Below are positions 34,583 through 44,024 of a DNA stretch of 64,000 bases, piece by piece (position 1 is the stretch's first letter; every line of letters begins with the position of its first letter). Source of the DNA: Bog-950 sp964615305 (GTDB taxonomy: Bacteria; Bacteroidota; Bacteroidia; Chitinophagales; LD1); assembly GCA_964615305.1 (NCBI GenBank), contig CAZTNA010000001.1, positions 248,001 to 312,000 on the forward strand, read 5' to 3'. Made by a program: the position numbers and the translations under genes. The notes beneath the pieces are model-generated. The model had not been told where the DNA came from and ran no database searches. It worked only from the letters and a program-made list of their open reading frames with translations.

Positions 34583-35683
34583 ATGAAAGGGCATACTACA
34601 TTAGAGTTGTTTTTTGAAGAATGCTTGAACAGAAGTTTACCCATTGCAATTTATAGGCTACCAAATACACGGAATACCTATGTGGTAGCGCAGAGAACAT
34701 CTTCAACACGCACGTTTAGAAATCAAAAGATTACAACAAAAGGTTTTTTGTTTGCCCCATTTGTTAGTAACAAGAAAGCTAAGCCTATTTTAATTAGCCC
34801 TGATATTTTTTGTGAAGAAAAGAAGTTGTCTTCGGAAATTTTGACTAAGATAACAGGCAATAGAGAGAACCCATCTTTAAAGTTTTCTGAATCCAGAACA
34901 ATTCAATCTACGCGAAAGGAATTTGAAGACTTGATAAGTGATATTAAAACTGAAATTGCACAAAAGCGATACAGTAAAATTGTAGCAGCACGTGTTACGT
35001 TAAAGAACAGAAGTAGGCGATTTAGTGCTGTTAAGTTCTACAGAGCGTTGTGCAGAGAGTATCCCAGTGCTTTTATTTCGGTTGTGTTCTCGCCATTACA
35101 TGGGCTGTGGATAGGAGCTACCCCTGAAGTTTTGCTAAACGAGAGCAATACTTCACTTCAAACGTTTTCTTTGGCAGGAACCAAAACAAATGCTAGAGTA
35201 AAATGGAGTAATAAAGAGTATAAAGAACAAGAATTTGTAACTGCCTATCTTGAAAAGGCACTAAAGAAAGTAACCAATAAAAAGATATCAATCAGAGGTC
35301 CAAAGACCGTAAAAGCCGGAAATCTTTATCATCTGCTCACAACTTTTGTTGTAGATAACTTCAGTAAGGCTGATTGGAAAAAAGTAGCTGAGTCACTTCA
35401 CCCTACACCCGCTGTTGCAGGTATTCCTAAAACAAAAGCCGTGAAGTTTATTTCTAAAAAAGAGAAATCATCTCGGGAGTTTTATAGCGGTTACTTAGGG
35501 CCGATAAATATTCACAATCAGGTAAACTTGTTTGTAAACATCAGATGTATGCGAGTGTATGACAGCAAACTGGCACTTTTTACGGGTTGTGGCATTACAT
35601 TAGACTCAGATGCTGCTAAAGAGTGGAGAGAAACCGAAGCTAAAACTCAAACACTTACTCGTGTTCTAGATAAATTACATTGA
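34583..35683 (+). CDS. menF: isochorismate synthase (menaquinone type)
   Basis: A 366-residue chorismate-utilising enzyme. Family signatures are SKIVAARV, SLAGTK, YKEQEFVT, LHPTPAVAGIPK, SREFYSGYLGP and GCGITLDSDAAKEWRETEAKT, which hold the magnesium-binding glutamates. The LHPTPAV pattern favours isochorismate synthase over anthranilate synthase. It would make isochorismate for menaquinone, the usual respiratory quinone of the phylum; no other men gene is in the window. It is Lys-rich and slightly more AT-rich than neighbours. It stops 2 bases from a convergent gene. Confidence 0.85.
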   Translation: MKGHTTLELFFEECLNRSLPIAIYRLPNTRNTYVVAQRTSSTRTFRNQKITTKGFLFAPFVSNKKAKPILISPDIFCEEKKLSSEILTKITGNRENPSLKFSESRTIQSTRKEFEDLISDIKTEIAQKRYSKIVAARVTLKNRSRRFSAVKFYRALCREYPSAFISVVFSPLHGLWIGATPEVLLNESNTSLQTFSLAGTKTNARVKWSNKEYKEQEFVTAYLEKALKKVTNKKISIRGPKTVKAGNLYHLLTTFVVDNFSKADWKKVAESLHPTPAVAGIPKTKAVKFISKKEKSSREFYSGYLGPINIHNQVNLFVNIRCMRVYDSKLALFTGCGITLDSDAAKEWRETEAKTQTLTRVLDKLH

Positions 35684-35685
35684 CT

Positions 35686-37659
35686 TTACTCTATAATTAG
35701 TTTGCCGCTCTTAAGTTTTTGTTTTTTGTTGCCAAGGCTAAACAAATACATACCTGTGCTAATTTGGCTCACATCTACAGACACTGAACTTCCTGTCCAT
35801 TGCTTTTGCAGTAATGTTCGGCCACTTAAATCGTAGATCTGCAGAAAACTTACTTCATGCTCGCTATCTACCTTTATTTGTAATGTGCCGTTTACTGGGT
35901 TGGGGTAAATTGTGGCATTATTTACCGACATGTCATTTATGGATGTAGTAAGTATTGTGTCTACAGACCAATGATGTTCAATGCTCAAGGTGTCAAGAAT
36001 TATTTTTGCGTGATATACACTTTGGTTGTTCAAGGTGTCTATAAACCAATTCTCTTCTACTTGCGACTGATGCACTATGTTTTTAAAATTCTGAAAACTG
36101 CCATACATTGACGAATCGCCCACCACTAATGCCCACGTTTGTCCTCGGGTTTTTGAGCAAAAAGTAACGGTGTCATCACCCAAGCAACTCCTGCGAACAG
36201 CCACAAAATTTTTACCCTGCCTGCCTTGTAGCCAATTGCTATCGGTTACTACTTCGTCAAATAAATTTTGCTGCCAGTGAATTTCGACATCGGTAATGTT
36301 ATAACCTAGTATTGCTAACCGTGGTTCGGGTCGGTACATCAGAAGTGCGAGGTTTTTCTTTTGTTCAACATAAGGCAGGTTGTCATTCAAATTGTTGCCG
36401 CTACTGCTGTTCCAGTTGTGAGGTGAATCTCCGGAAGCAAGCAACACTGCGGCAGTTCCTACAGCAGCAACACACGGTTGCTCTTGGTAGCCCACATAAC
36501 CAGGCCAAAAATTTTGAATGCTTGACAGTGAAATTTCGTTGTGCTTAAAAACAGCAACGTCTTGTTCGCAAATTACACTACTATGGCTCATGTAGCTGAG
36601 CGAACCGGCCAGTTGGGGGAAGTCTTGAACCGGTAATCCGGAAAACGGTGCCAGTAAACTGAAATCAACATGCCCCCACAGATTGCTGTCAGATAGTAGT
36701 TGAGCTGTTTGTAGTACTACAGAGGGGTGAAAATACGCACCGCTACTCCATTGGAAAATAGTTTTGTCAATTGCGCTCATAGTGCTGTGAATTGAGTTAA
36801 AACTATCTATTGGGTGGCCTATATGATAATGGGTGTCAGCAGTTGAATGCCACGAATCAATAATGCTATCAACCGGTAAAGAACTTGTGGCCAAAAAACC
36901 ACCTGCATGAGATGCGGTAGAAGGTTGCTGCCCGAAACCCGTAAGTAAGAATATAAGATGGTTGTGATTTTGATTGTACGCACTGGTATATTTCCCGAAA
37001 TAATTTCTGCCGGCTGCCGGAAAAAAAACACCGCTTGAAGTAGTAACTGCAAGCAAGTCTTTGAGCAAACGTGAAGCAGCGTCAGTGGCTAGTTGTTTTA
37101 TTTCTAGGTCTTGTGCAAAGTCGGCTAAATTCAGCAACCCGCTTAAAGCATAGGGCGCATACACCGAAGAGAAAAACTCGTAAAACCCATATTGATTTTT
37201 TAACCGGAGGTAATGCCGAAGCCGTTCATTGAGATTAGTGTCAACAGGGCGTCCATATTTTTCGTGCAGAAGCCAGTCGCTACTCATCCACATTATCATG
37301 TGGTTTTCGCTCCAATAACCACGGGTTACTTCATTTTTAGTAAGCCAGAAAGGAACCGAGTCGAGTACTGGTAGTATGAGTGTATCGTATTGACCACTAC
37401 TGAAAAATAAAACTCGTATGAGTTTTACAATAGCAAAATCAGCTACCTCACCGGTCGGAATACCTGCCAGTAGCGAGTTAAGCTCAGACGAATCTACCGG
37501 CACAGATTGGTACGCCTGAATGGTAATGGCATCGTTGTCGAAGTTAGCAAGTGCTGTTGCTATATAATTGGTTCTTCGCTGTTCATACGCAGCATTGTTA
37601 GCTGTTGCAGGTAAAACTATACAAGCAAAAAAAATAACTGCAAGTAAAATCTGTTTCAT
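35686..37659 (-). CDS. large T9SS-secreted protein, possible alpha/alpha-toroid
   Basis: 657 residues from ATG 37659, where a signal peptide begins (MKQILLAVIFFACIVLPATA); the longer frame has a second, unrelated hydrophobic stretch. The middle is helical (YLRLKNQYGFYEFFSSVYAPYALSGLLNL), like alpha/alpha-toroid polysaccharide lyases or heparinase-type proteins, with a later beta-rich region, but I see no definite active site. The C-terminus from IYPNPVNGT to SGKLIIE is a T9SS type A sorting domain. It is probably exported and surface-bound; a polysaccharide-related role is a guess. Confidence 0.72.
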   Translation of the reverse strand: MKQILLAVIFFACIVLPATANNAAYEQRRTNYIATALANFDNDAITIQAYQSVPVDSSELNSLLAGIPTGEVADFAIVKLIRVLFFSSGQYDTLILPVLDSVPFWLTKNEVTRGYWSENHMIMWMSSDWLLHEKYGRPVDTNLNERLRHYLRLKNQYGFYEFFSSVYAPYALSGLLNLADFAQDLEIKQLATDAASRLLKDLLAVTTSSGVFFPAAGRNYFGKYTSAYNQNHNHLIFLLTGFGQQPSTASHAGGFLATSSLPVDSIIDSWHSTADTHYHIGHPIDSFNSIHSTMSAIDKTIFQWSSGAYFHPSVVLQTAQLLSDSNLWGHVDFSLLAPFSGLPVQDFPQLAGSLSYMSHSSVICEQDVAVFKHNEISLSSIQNFWPGYVGYQEQPCVAAVGTAAVLLASGDSPHNWNSSSGNNLNDNLPYVEQKKNLALLMYRPEPRLAILGYNITDVEIHWQQNLFDEVVTDSNWLQGRQGKNFVAVRRSCLGDDTVTFCSKTRGQTWALVVGDSSMYGSFQNFKNIVHQSQVEENWFIDTLNNQSVYHAKIILDTLSIEHHWSVDTILTTSINDMSVNNATIYPNPVNGTLQIKVDSEHEVSFLQIYDLSGRTLLQKQWTGSSVSVDVSQISTGMYLFSLGNKKQKLKSGKLIIE

Positions 37660-37762
37660 AGAACAAAGATATTGTATGAAGATAGAAATGATTAGAGCTG
37701 TACAAAGTCGCATGCTGTATGGTGGATATTTATACATTTAGAACCCATATTTATTGGAACTG

Positions 37763-39076
37763 ATGGAGATAGCTTACCTGTTTATAGGATTAATTGTTGG
37801 TGTTGTAGTAGCATACTTGTTTTTGAAGAGTAAAAGCGAGAGTGTTTTAAGCGCAGCTACAGAGAAAAGTAAAATGCTGGAGCAAAGTTTGGCCGAACAG
37901 AAAGCGGAGAGCAGAGTTTTGTTGTCAGATGCTGATAGAAAGTTACACGAAGAGCGGATTCGATACGAGGAGTTGACTTCTCTGTCGGCTTCTGCAAAAA
38001 CCGAAAACGACAACCTTAAACAAAAACTTGCCGAGCAAAAAAACGAGTTAGAGCAGTTAAATCAAAAATTTACTAAAGAGTTTGAAAACCTTGCCAATAG
38101 AATTTTAGATGAAAAGAGCCAGAAGTTTACGGAGCAAAACAGAACCAATCTGGACGTTATACTCAATCCATTTAAAGACAAACTAAAAGAATTTGAACAG
38201 AAAGTTGATCAAACGTACAAGCATGAGTCAGCAGAGCGCATTACGCTAAAAACCGAAATAAAAAACCTGATTGATTTAAATAAACAGATAAGTGAAGAGG
38301 CCAACCAATTAGCAACAGCTTTAAAGGGCGATAACAAACAGCAGGGCAATTGGGGTGAAATGGTACTTGAAAAAATTCTTGAACGAAGTGGATTGAAGGA
38401 AGGTGACGAGTACAAAATGGAAGTTGCCACAACGAATGTAGAAGGCGATCGTATTCGCCCTGATGCGGTCATATTTTTACCCGACAACAAACACATAATA
38501 GTTGATTCAAAGGTTTCATTAGTGGCTTATAACGCTTGTGTAAATGCTGCTAACGAAGAGGATCGGATGAAGTTTTTAAAAGCCCACGTAGAGTCGCTGA
38601 GGAGTCATATAAAACTTTTGAGCGATAAAAAGTATCAAACAGCTGCCGGTTTAGAGTCACCGGATTTTGTTTTGCTGTTTGTGCCTATTGAGTCGTCATT
38701 TAGTTTAGCAGTACAGGGCGATACTGAGCTTTTTAATTTTGCCTGGGACAAAAAAATAGTAATTGTAAGCCCGTCAACATTGCTTGCTACTCTGCGTACC
38801 ATTGCTTCTATTTGGAAACAAGAACGGCAAACAAGAAATGCACTAGACATTGCTGAAGAGGGAGGTAAACTGTATGATAAGTTTGTGGGTTTTTATGAAG
38901 ACCTGGTAAAGGTGGGCAAGAAAATGGATGATGCCAAAGGCGATTATGTAGAAGCTATGAAGAAGTTGTATGAAGGTACAGGAAATCTTGTTCGCAGGGC
39001 CGAGAAAATGAAAGAACTTGGTGCAAAAACAAGCAAACAATTACCACAAAGTTTAATTGACAGAGCTAAAGACTAA
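37763..39076 (+). CDS. rmuC: DNA recombination protein RmuC
   Basis: 437 residues. A membrane helix at the N-terminus (about 2-20) and a long coiled coil (about 30-200, Glu/Lys/Leu-rich) lead into the PD-(D/E)xK nuclease-like domain: GNWGEMVLEKILERSGL, GDRIRPDAVIFLPDNKHIIVDSKVS and VDSKV are its hallmarks. RmuC limits inversions and rearrangements between short repeats. I chose ATG 37763 rather than the TTG nine bases earlier. The stop overlaps the next start as TAATG. Confidence 0.92.
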   Translation: MEIAYLFIGLIVGVVVAYLFLKSKSESVLSAATEKSKMLEQSLAEQKAESRVLLSDADRKLHEERIRYEELTSLSASAKTENDNLKQKLAEQKNELEQLNQKFTKEFENLANRILDEKSQKFTEQNRTNLDVILNPFKDKLKEFEQKVDQTYKHESAERITLKTEIKNLIDLNKQISEEANQLATALKGDNKQQGNWGEMVLEKILERSGLKEGDEYKMEVATTNVEGDRIRPDAVIFLPDNKHIIVDSKVSLVAYNACVNAANEEDRMKFLKAHVESLRSHIKLLSDKKYQTAAGLESPDFVLLFVPIESSFSLAVQGDTELFNFAWDKKIVIVSPSTLLATLRTIASIWKQERQTRNALDIAEEGGKLYDKFVGFYEDLVKVGKKMDDAKGDYVEAMKKLYEGTGNLVRRAEKMKELGAKTSKQLPQSLIDRAKD

Positions 39077-39621
39077 TGTTTTCACTTATCATATATATTC
39101 TTATTGCTGCTGCCGGCTTTATGATGGGCTACATTTATAAGAAGTCGTTTACTACAGCCGAATTTTTTAACCCCGAGCCCAAGAATGCATTACGCAATTT
39201 TATGGTTGTGTTTATTCTGGCAGTATTGGTTACTTATGGCCTATCATGGTGGACATTGCAATCCCTCCATAGTTATACTATTCCTGATGAAAGTTCAATG
39301 AATTACAACAACACAAAGTCAATCATGATTTTTATGTTGAACCTTTTCTTTTTTCTGCTGGTGGTTTTCTGTAATTTGTATTCACAAGCGCTAAAAAAAA
39401 TTGCATGGATACCGTATTTGCTTTCGTTCGGATTCTACGCAGTATTTATTTTGAAAGATGCTTACTATATTTCGAGCTACTATGTGGTTTGGCAAAAATC
39501 GCTTCAGATTCTAAAAGGAGACCTACCTGAATTTACCAGTTTGGCATGGATTAAGACGGCACTTGGTTTTTTGGCAACCGCTTTTAATGCCGGAATGATT
39601 TGGTGGGGACTAAGGAAATAA
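39076..39621 (+). CDS. hypothetical multi-pass membrane protein
   Basis: 181 residues with about five membrane helices (2-20, 42-62, 84-104, 112-130, 158-178). No known motif. Its ATG shares a base with the rmuC stop (TAATG), so it is translationally coupled to rmuC. Its final 12 bases overlap the convergent aroE. Function unknown. Confidence 0.65.
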   Translation: MFSLIIYILIAAAGFMMGYIYKKSFTTAEFFNPEPKNALRNFMVVFILAVLVTYGLSWWTLQSLHSYTIPDESSMNYNNTKSIMIFMLNLFFFLLVVFCNLYSQALKKIAWIPYLLSFGFYAVFILKDAYYISSYYVVWQKSLQILKGDLPEFTSLAWIKTALGFLATAFNAGMIWWGLRK

Positions 39622-40350
39622 CAACGCATTCCAAATATCCCAGCTTTTTTCTGCCTGAAGTTGTAGCATCTCTGCACCATTTTGTGTTTTGCACCCGGCA
39701 TTTCTTCCAAATTTTAAAAACAAAGTTTCAGCCGGGTTGTATATAAGGTCAAACAAAATATCGTTGGCGGTAAGTTTGTTGTACGGAATTTCCGGGCATT
39801 GTGTTTCGTCAGGATACATTCCCAAAGGGGTTGTGTTTACGAACAAATTTTGCTCTTTCATATAAGTAGCAATGTTGGAATATGCAATGGTATGTGCAAA
39901 TGTCTTACGTGAAACTACTTTAAAGGGTATTTGTAGTTTATTCAATACGTATTGAACAGCTTTTGATGAACCACCGGCTCCTAACACAAATGCTTGCGTG
40001 TTATTATTTATAATAAATTTTGAGAGCGAAATTTCAAAACCGTAGATATCTGTATTAAACCCCCTCAGTTTGCCGCTTTCGATTGTTATGCAGTTTACAG
40101 CACCTACTGCTTTTGCTTCGGCTGAAACCTCATATAAAAAGGCAAGAACAGACTCCTTGTAGGGAATGGTAACATTCAGGCCTACTAAGTCAGGATTTGA
40201 TTTTAAAAGCGCGGGCAATTGCTCAATTGATTTCAACTCAAACAAATGATATGCACAGCCTTCAATGTTTTCGCGTTGAAACTTGTCTTCAAAATATTCT
40301 TTGGAGAAGGAATGAGAGAGTGAAGAGCCAATCAATCCAAAACTTTTCAT
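39610..40350 (-). CDS. aroE: shikimate dehydrogenase
   Basis: A 246-residue NADPH-dependent enzyme of the shikimate pathway, reducing 3-dehydroshikimate. FGLIGSSLSHSFSKEYF binds substrate (S-x-S-x-S), LNVTIPYKE carries the catalytic Lys, AVNCI and NTDIYG follow, and LGAGGSSKAV is the nucleotide loop. I take ATG 40350, which overlaps the dedA stop (ATGA), not the earlier frame start. It may be coupled to dedA, although the two have no known joint role. Confidence 0.92.
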   Translation of the reverse strand: MKSFGLIGSSLSHSFSKEYFEDKFQRENIEGCAYHLFELKSIEQLPALLKSNPDLVGLNVTIPYKESVLAFLYEVSAEAKAVGAVNCITIESGKLRGFNTDIYGFEISLSKFIINNNTQAFVLGAGGSSKAVQYVLNKLQIPFKVVSRKTFAHTIAYSNIATYMKEQNLFVNTTPLGMYPDETQCPEIPYNKLTANDILFDLIYNPAETLFLKFGRNAGCKTQNGAEMLQLQAEKSWDIWNALLFP

Positions 40351-40997
40351 GCTTGTTTGTTTGCAAACTTTGCTTTTGCCATTTGCCATACTATAGGCAA
40401 CACAGAAACAAAGATGATCCCAAGCACTACAAATTCAAAGTTCTTCTTTACCGGTTCGTAGTTGCCGAACAGGTAACCCAATGACGAAATACCTGCTACC
40501 CAAAGCACTGCACCGGCTACACAGAAAAAAATGTATCGGCTGTAAACCATGCTACCAGCACCGGCCACAAATGGAGCCACTGTTCGTACAATTGGAACAA
40601 ACCTTGCCATGATCACCGTTTTGCCTCCGTGCTTGGCGTAGAACTCTTCTGTTTGTGTAAGGTAGTCGCGTTTAAAAAACAGAATTTTTTCACGCGATTT
40701 TATATAGCCACTAAAATATTTTCCTACGAAATAATTAACGTTATCACCGAGTAGAGCTGCGGTAATTAGTAGCGGTATAAGTATGGTTAAATCTAGCTTA
40801 CCTGTAGCCGCAGCAAGAGCACCGGCTGCAAACAGTAGTGAGTCACCGGGTAATAGCGGCATGATAATAAAACCGGTTTCCACAAAAACTATCAGGAAAA
40901 GGATGGCATAAGTGAGTGTCCCGTAATTGGTTAAAATTTCTGCGAGATGTTTGTCCAGGTGCAGAAAAAAGTCAAGAGCTATTTTGATAAATTCCAT
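40347..40997 (-). CDS. DedA family membrane protein
   Basis: 216 residues with the DedA/SNARE-associated fold: FVETGFIIMPLLPGDSLLFAAGALA, GDNVNYFVGKYFS, and the GGKTVIMARFVPIVRTVAPFVAGAG loop with its conserved Arg residues. DedA proteins include undecaprenyl-phosphate and other lipid flippases. ATG 40997 is chosen over a TTG 9 bases upstream. It is followed by aroE with a 4-base overlap. Confidence 0.9.
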   Translation of the reverse strand: MEFIKIALDFFLHLDKHLAEILTNYGTLTYAILFLIVFVETGFIIMPLLPGDSLLFAAGALAAATGKLDLTILIPLLITAALLGDNVNYFVGKYFSGYIKSREKILFFKRDYLTQTEEFYAKHGGKTVIMARFVPIVRTVAPFVAGAGSMVYSRYIFFCVAGAVLWVAGISSLGYLFGNYEPVKKNFEFVVLGIIFVSVLPIVWQMAKAKFANKQA

Positions 40998-41132
40998 AAC
41001 GGACAAATATATCTTTTGAAATACATCGCGATATAAAATTTACCGATTTGCAATTTTGCAGGTGTTGTATCGTTTATAAGCAACCCGTTAAAGTGAGTTT
41101 GAATTCTACATTTACACCGCAATTAACTGTTC

Positions 41133-43013
41133 ATGTCCGCTTCTGATACCGATAATAAGCGTCTGCCCTCGCTAAAAGAAATTCAACACGCTTTAAAGAT
41201 TTATCGCTTCATTTTGCCTTACAAATGGCAGTTTATACTTGGTATGCTTTGCCTGGTAATAAGCACTGGGGTGGTTAGTTTTATTCCGGGCGGCTTCGGG
41301 CAATTGATTGATGCTGCTTCACCTGCCAAAGAAGTCATTGTAAAAATTGGAGCTGCCGTTAAATCCGATTTAACTGCCGATGAAAAAATTAAGCAGATAA
41401 CCGAGTTAGTGGGTAGCTACAGCTCTGAGATTTCACCCGAGAAACTGAAAGAGATAGGTGTTATACTCGGCTTAGTTCTCCTGATACAGGCCGTGCTTTC
41501 CTTTTTCCGCATTTATCTGTTTGAATATGTAAGCCAGAACGCAATGAGTGCTATACGTAGAGCGCTTTACGAAAAAATCATAACGCTACCCATTCATTTT
41601 TTTGAAGAAAACAGAGTAGGCAATCTCACCTCGCGCATCAGCAGTGATGTGTCGCAGTTGCAGGATGCACTTACCAATCAACTCGCATTTTTTGTAAGAC
41701 AACTTGTTTTGCCCATTGTATGTATACCTTTTGTGTTTGCCATTTCATGGAAATTGACCTTCATCATTCTCGGACTTCTGCCGGTATTAGTTATAGCTGC
41801 AGTTTTGTTTGGAAAATTTATTCGTAAAATTTCGCGTAAAGCACAAGATGAACTAGCGGAGAGTAACACCATTGTAGAGGAAACATTTCAGGCTGTAGAT
41901 GTAGTAAAAGCATTTACTAACGAAGCGTATGAAACTCGCAGGTATGCAAAAATTAACCAGCGTGTAGCTGATATAGGAATGTTTGCTGCCAAGTATCGCG
42001 CAGGTTTTGTGTCGTTCATCATATTCGCCATGTTTGGTGCCATAGTATTTATAGTGTATGCGGGCTTAAACGAAGTAGCATCTGGCACTATGACTATGGG
42101 CCAGTTGATTCAATTTTTTTTACTCACCATGTTTATTGGCAGTTCATTGGCGGGGTTAAGTGAAAGCTACAGTGTGTTGCAAAAAACCATTGGTGCATCT
42201 GAGCGTATCAACGAAATACTTGGTGAAAATTCAGAAACAAAAACTGCCGATGAGAACCTTTCTACTTCTCTAAGTGGTGAGGTAGAATTCAAAAACGTGC
42301 ACTTCGCCTATCCATCACGCAAGGACATAAACCTGTTTAATGACCTTTCGTTTAAAGTACAGGCAGGGCAGAAAATTGCTTTAGTTGGCCCTAGTGGCTC
42401 CGGAAAATCAACTATCATAAAACTTTTGTGCGGATTATATCCGTTCGAAGGAGGCTGCATTTTAATTGACGGTAAGAACGTGAAGGATTATAACATAACT
42501 GCCCTGCGTAAAAACTTTGGAACCGTTCCACAGGATACCATTTTGTTTGGCGGTACCATCCGCGAAAACATTGCTTACGGAAAAACCGATGCTACTGAAG
42601 AAGAGATAATAGATGCAGCACGCAAGGCAAATGCCTTCAACTTTGTCGATTCATTCCCTGACAAGATGAATACACTTGTAGGTGAACGAGGCGTGAAAAT
42701 TTCGGGCGGTCAAAAACAGCGTATTGCTATAGCCCGTGCTATACTGCGCAATCCTAAAATTTTGATACTAGACGAAGCTACCTCTGCGCTAGATTCAGAA
42801 AGCGAACGACTGGTGAAAGAAGCTTTAGATGAATTGATGAAGAACCGCACAACATTTATTATTGCTCATCGTTTATCAACCATTCGCAAAGCCGATGTTA
42901 TTCTGGTAATCAATAAAGGCAAAATTGTTGAACAGGGTACACATGATGAACTGAGCAAGATGGACAACGGCCTTTACAGTAATTTGTTGAAGTTGCAATA
43001 CGATTTAGAGTAA
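41133..43013 (+). CDS. ABC transporter, fused permease and ATPase (MsbA-like)
   Basis: 626 residues forming a half-transporter. Six membrane helices span about 30-330, with a 60-residue hydrophilic insert (about 65-125) between the first two, longer than usual. The ATPase domain has Walker A (GPSGSGKST, near 420), Q-loop VPQDTI, signature ISGGQKQR, Walker B ILILDEATSALD and the H-loop IAHRLST. It would dimerise and export lipids or drugs. It ends 6 bases before the epimerase-like gene, so they may share a transcript. Confidence 0.9.
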   Translation: MSASDTDNKRLPSLKEIQHALKIYRFILPYKWQFILGMLCLVISTGVVSFIPGGFGQLIDAASPAKEVIVKIGAAVKSDLTADEKIKQITELVGSYSSEISPEKLKEIGVILGLVLLIQAVLSFFRIYLFEYVSQNAMSAIRRALYEKIITLPIHFFEENRVGNLTSRISSDVSQLQDALTNQLAFFVRQLVLPIVCIPFVFAISWKLTFIILGLLPVLVIAAVLFGKFIRKISRKAQDELAESNTIVEETFQAVDVVKAFTNEAYETRRYAKINQRVADIGMFAAKYRAGFVSFIIFAMFGAIVFIVYAGLNEVASGTMTMGQLIQFFLLTMFIGSSLAGLSESYSVLQKTIGASERINEILGENSETKTADENLSTSLSGEVEFKNVHFAYPSRKDINLFNDLSFKVQAGQKIALVGPSGSGKSTIIKLLCGLYPFEGGCILIDGKNVKDYNITALRKNFGTVPQDTILFGGTIRENIAYGKTDATEEEIIDAARKANAFNFVDSFPDKMNTLVGERGVKISGGQKQRIAIARAILRNPKILILDEATSALDSESERLVKEALDELMKNRTTFIIAHRLSTIRKADVILVINKGKIVEQGTHDELSKMDNGLYSNLLKLQYDLE

Positions 43014-43019
43014 CACTTT

Positions 43020-44024
43020 ATGAAAATATCGGCCTCTATTTATTCAAACAGCCAAAAGTCGCTCGAAGAATTAGTGCGCGAATTAGATGCGCATAGCATT
43101 GACATGCTGCATGTGGACTGTGCCGATAACAAAAAGGTGTTTGATGATATTGCTTCCATCCGCAAGTTTTCTCACACGCCCATCGACCTTCATATTATTT
43201 CTTCTGAGCCCGAAAAATATTTCCCCCAAATTGAAGAGTTGCAGATAGAATACGTAAGCTTTCAATACGAGAACCTGAAACAGATTCCTGTATTGCCTTC
43301 ATCATCAAAAACAAAATTCGGTTTATCGGTTATCTCACCTACTCCGGTAGAAGTTTTCGAACAGGCAAAAAACAGTTTCGATTTTATTATGTTGATGAGC
43401 ACTGTGCCCGGGCAAAGTGGCGGAACATTTAACCGTGATAGTTTTCAAAAAATTATTGATTTCAAACAGCGTTTTCCTAAAACAAAAATTCATGTAGATG
43501 GGGGCGTAAATGATGAGATTGCTTACATACTGCGTTTGCTGGGTGTCAATACTATTGTATCGGGTAGTTATCTCATGCAGCACGAATCATTAGGAGCGGG
43601 CATGTTACGTTTTCATCAATCGCCTAACGGGCATAAAAGTTTTTCGGTAGCTGAGTTTGCTATGCCTGTTCAACTTCTTCCGGTTCTCAAAAAACCAGAA
43701 CTGAGTTTTCTGCAAGTGCTACAAACCATTGAAAAATTTGCGCTCGGTTTTGTTTTAATTACTGATGAAGAAGGCAAACTGCAAGGCGTAGTTAGTAATG
43801 CCGATGTGCGCAGAGGGCTGCTTAAAAATTCCGACAATCTGAATGGAGTTTCCGTAAATAGCATCATCAATAACAAGCCCATCAGCATTACAGAAACAGC
43901 CACAGTAGGCGATATAGTTCGCCTGCTGAATGAGCTAAACTTTATTGTTCTATTTTTACCCATAACAGACGAGAAAAACATTTTGAAAGGAGCGGTTTTG
44001 CTCAATAATTTAACCCGTGTTTAA
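43020..44024 (+). CDS. ribulose-phosphate 3-epimerase-like domain fused to CBS pair
   Basis: 334 residues. Residues 1-200 are a ribulose-phosphate 3-epimerase-like TIM barrel: ISASIYS at the start, and the four metal positions of the family are kept as His31 and Asp33 (HVDCADN), His58 (DLHII) and Asp160 (HVDGGV); VPGQSGGTF replaces the usual NPGFGGQ. Residues about 205-334 hold two CBS motifs (FVLITDEEGKLQGVVSNADVRRG and FLPITDEKNILKGAVLLNNL), which bind adenylates and regulate enzymes. The gene is translationally coupled to DAHP synthase (TAATG). It may tune pentose-phosphate flux to erythrose-4-phosphate; that is inference. Confidence 0.75.
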   Translation: MKISASIYSNSQKSLEELVRELDAHSIDMLHVDCADNKKVFDDIASIRKFSHTPIDLHIISSEPEKYFPQIEELQIEYVSFQYENLKQIPVLPSSSKTKFGLSVISPTPVEVFEQAKNSFDFIMLMSTVPGQSGGTFNRDSFQKIIDFKQRFPKTKIHVDGGVNDEIAYILRLLGVNTIVSGSYLMQHESLGAGMLRFHQSPNGHKSFSVAEFAMPVQLLPVLKKPELSFLQVLQTIEKFALGFVLITDEEGKLQGVVSNADVRRGLLKNSDNLNGVSVNSIINNKPISITETATVGDIVRLLNELNFIVLFLPITDEKNILKGAVLLNNLTRV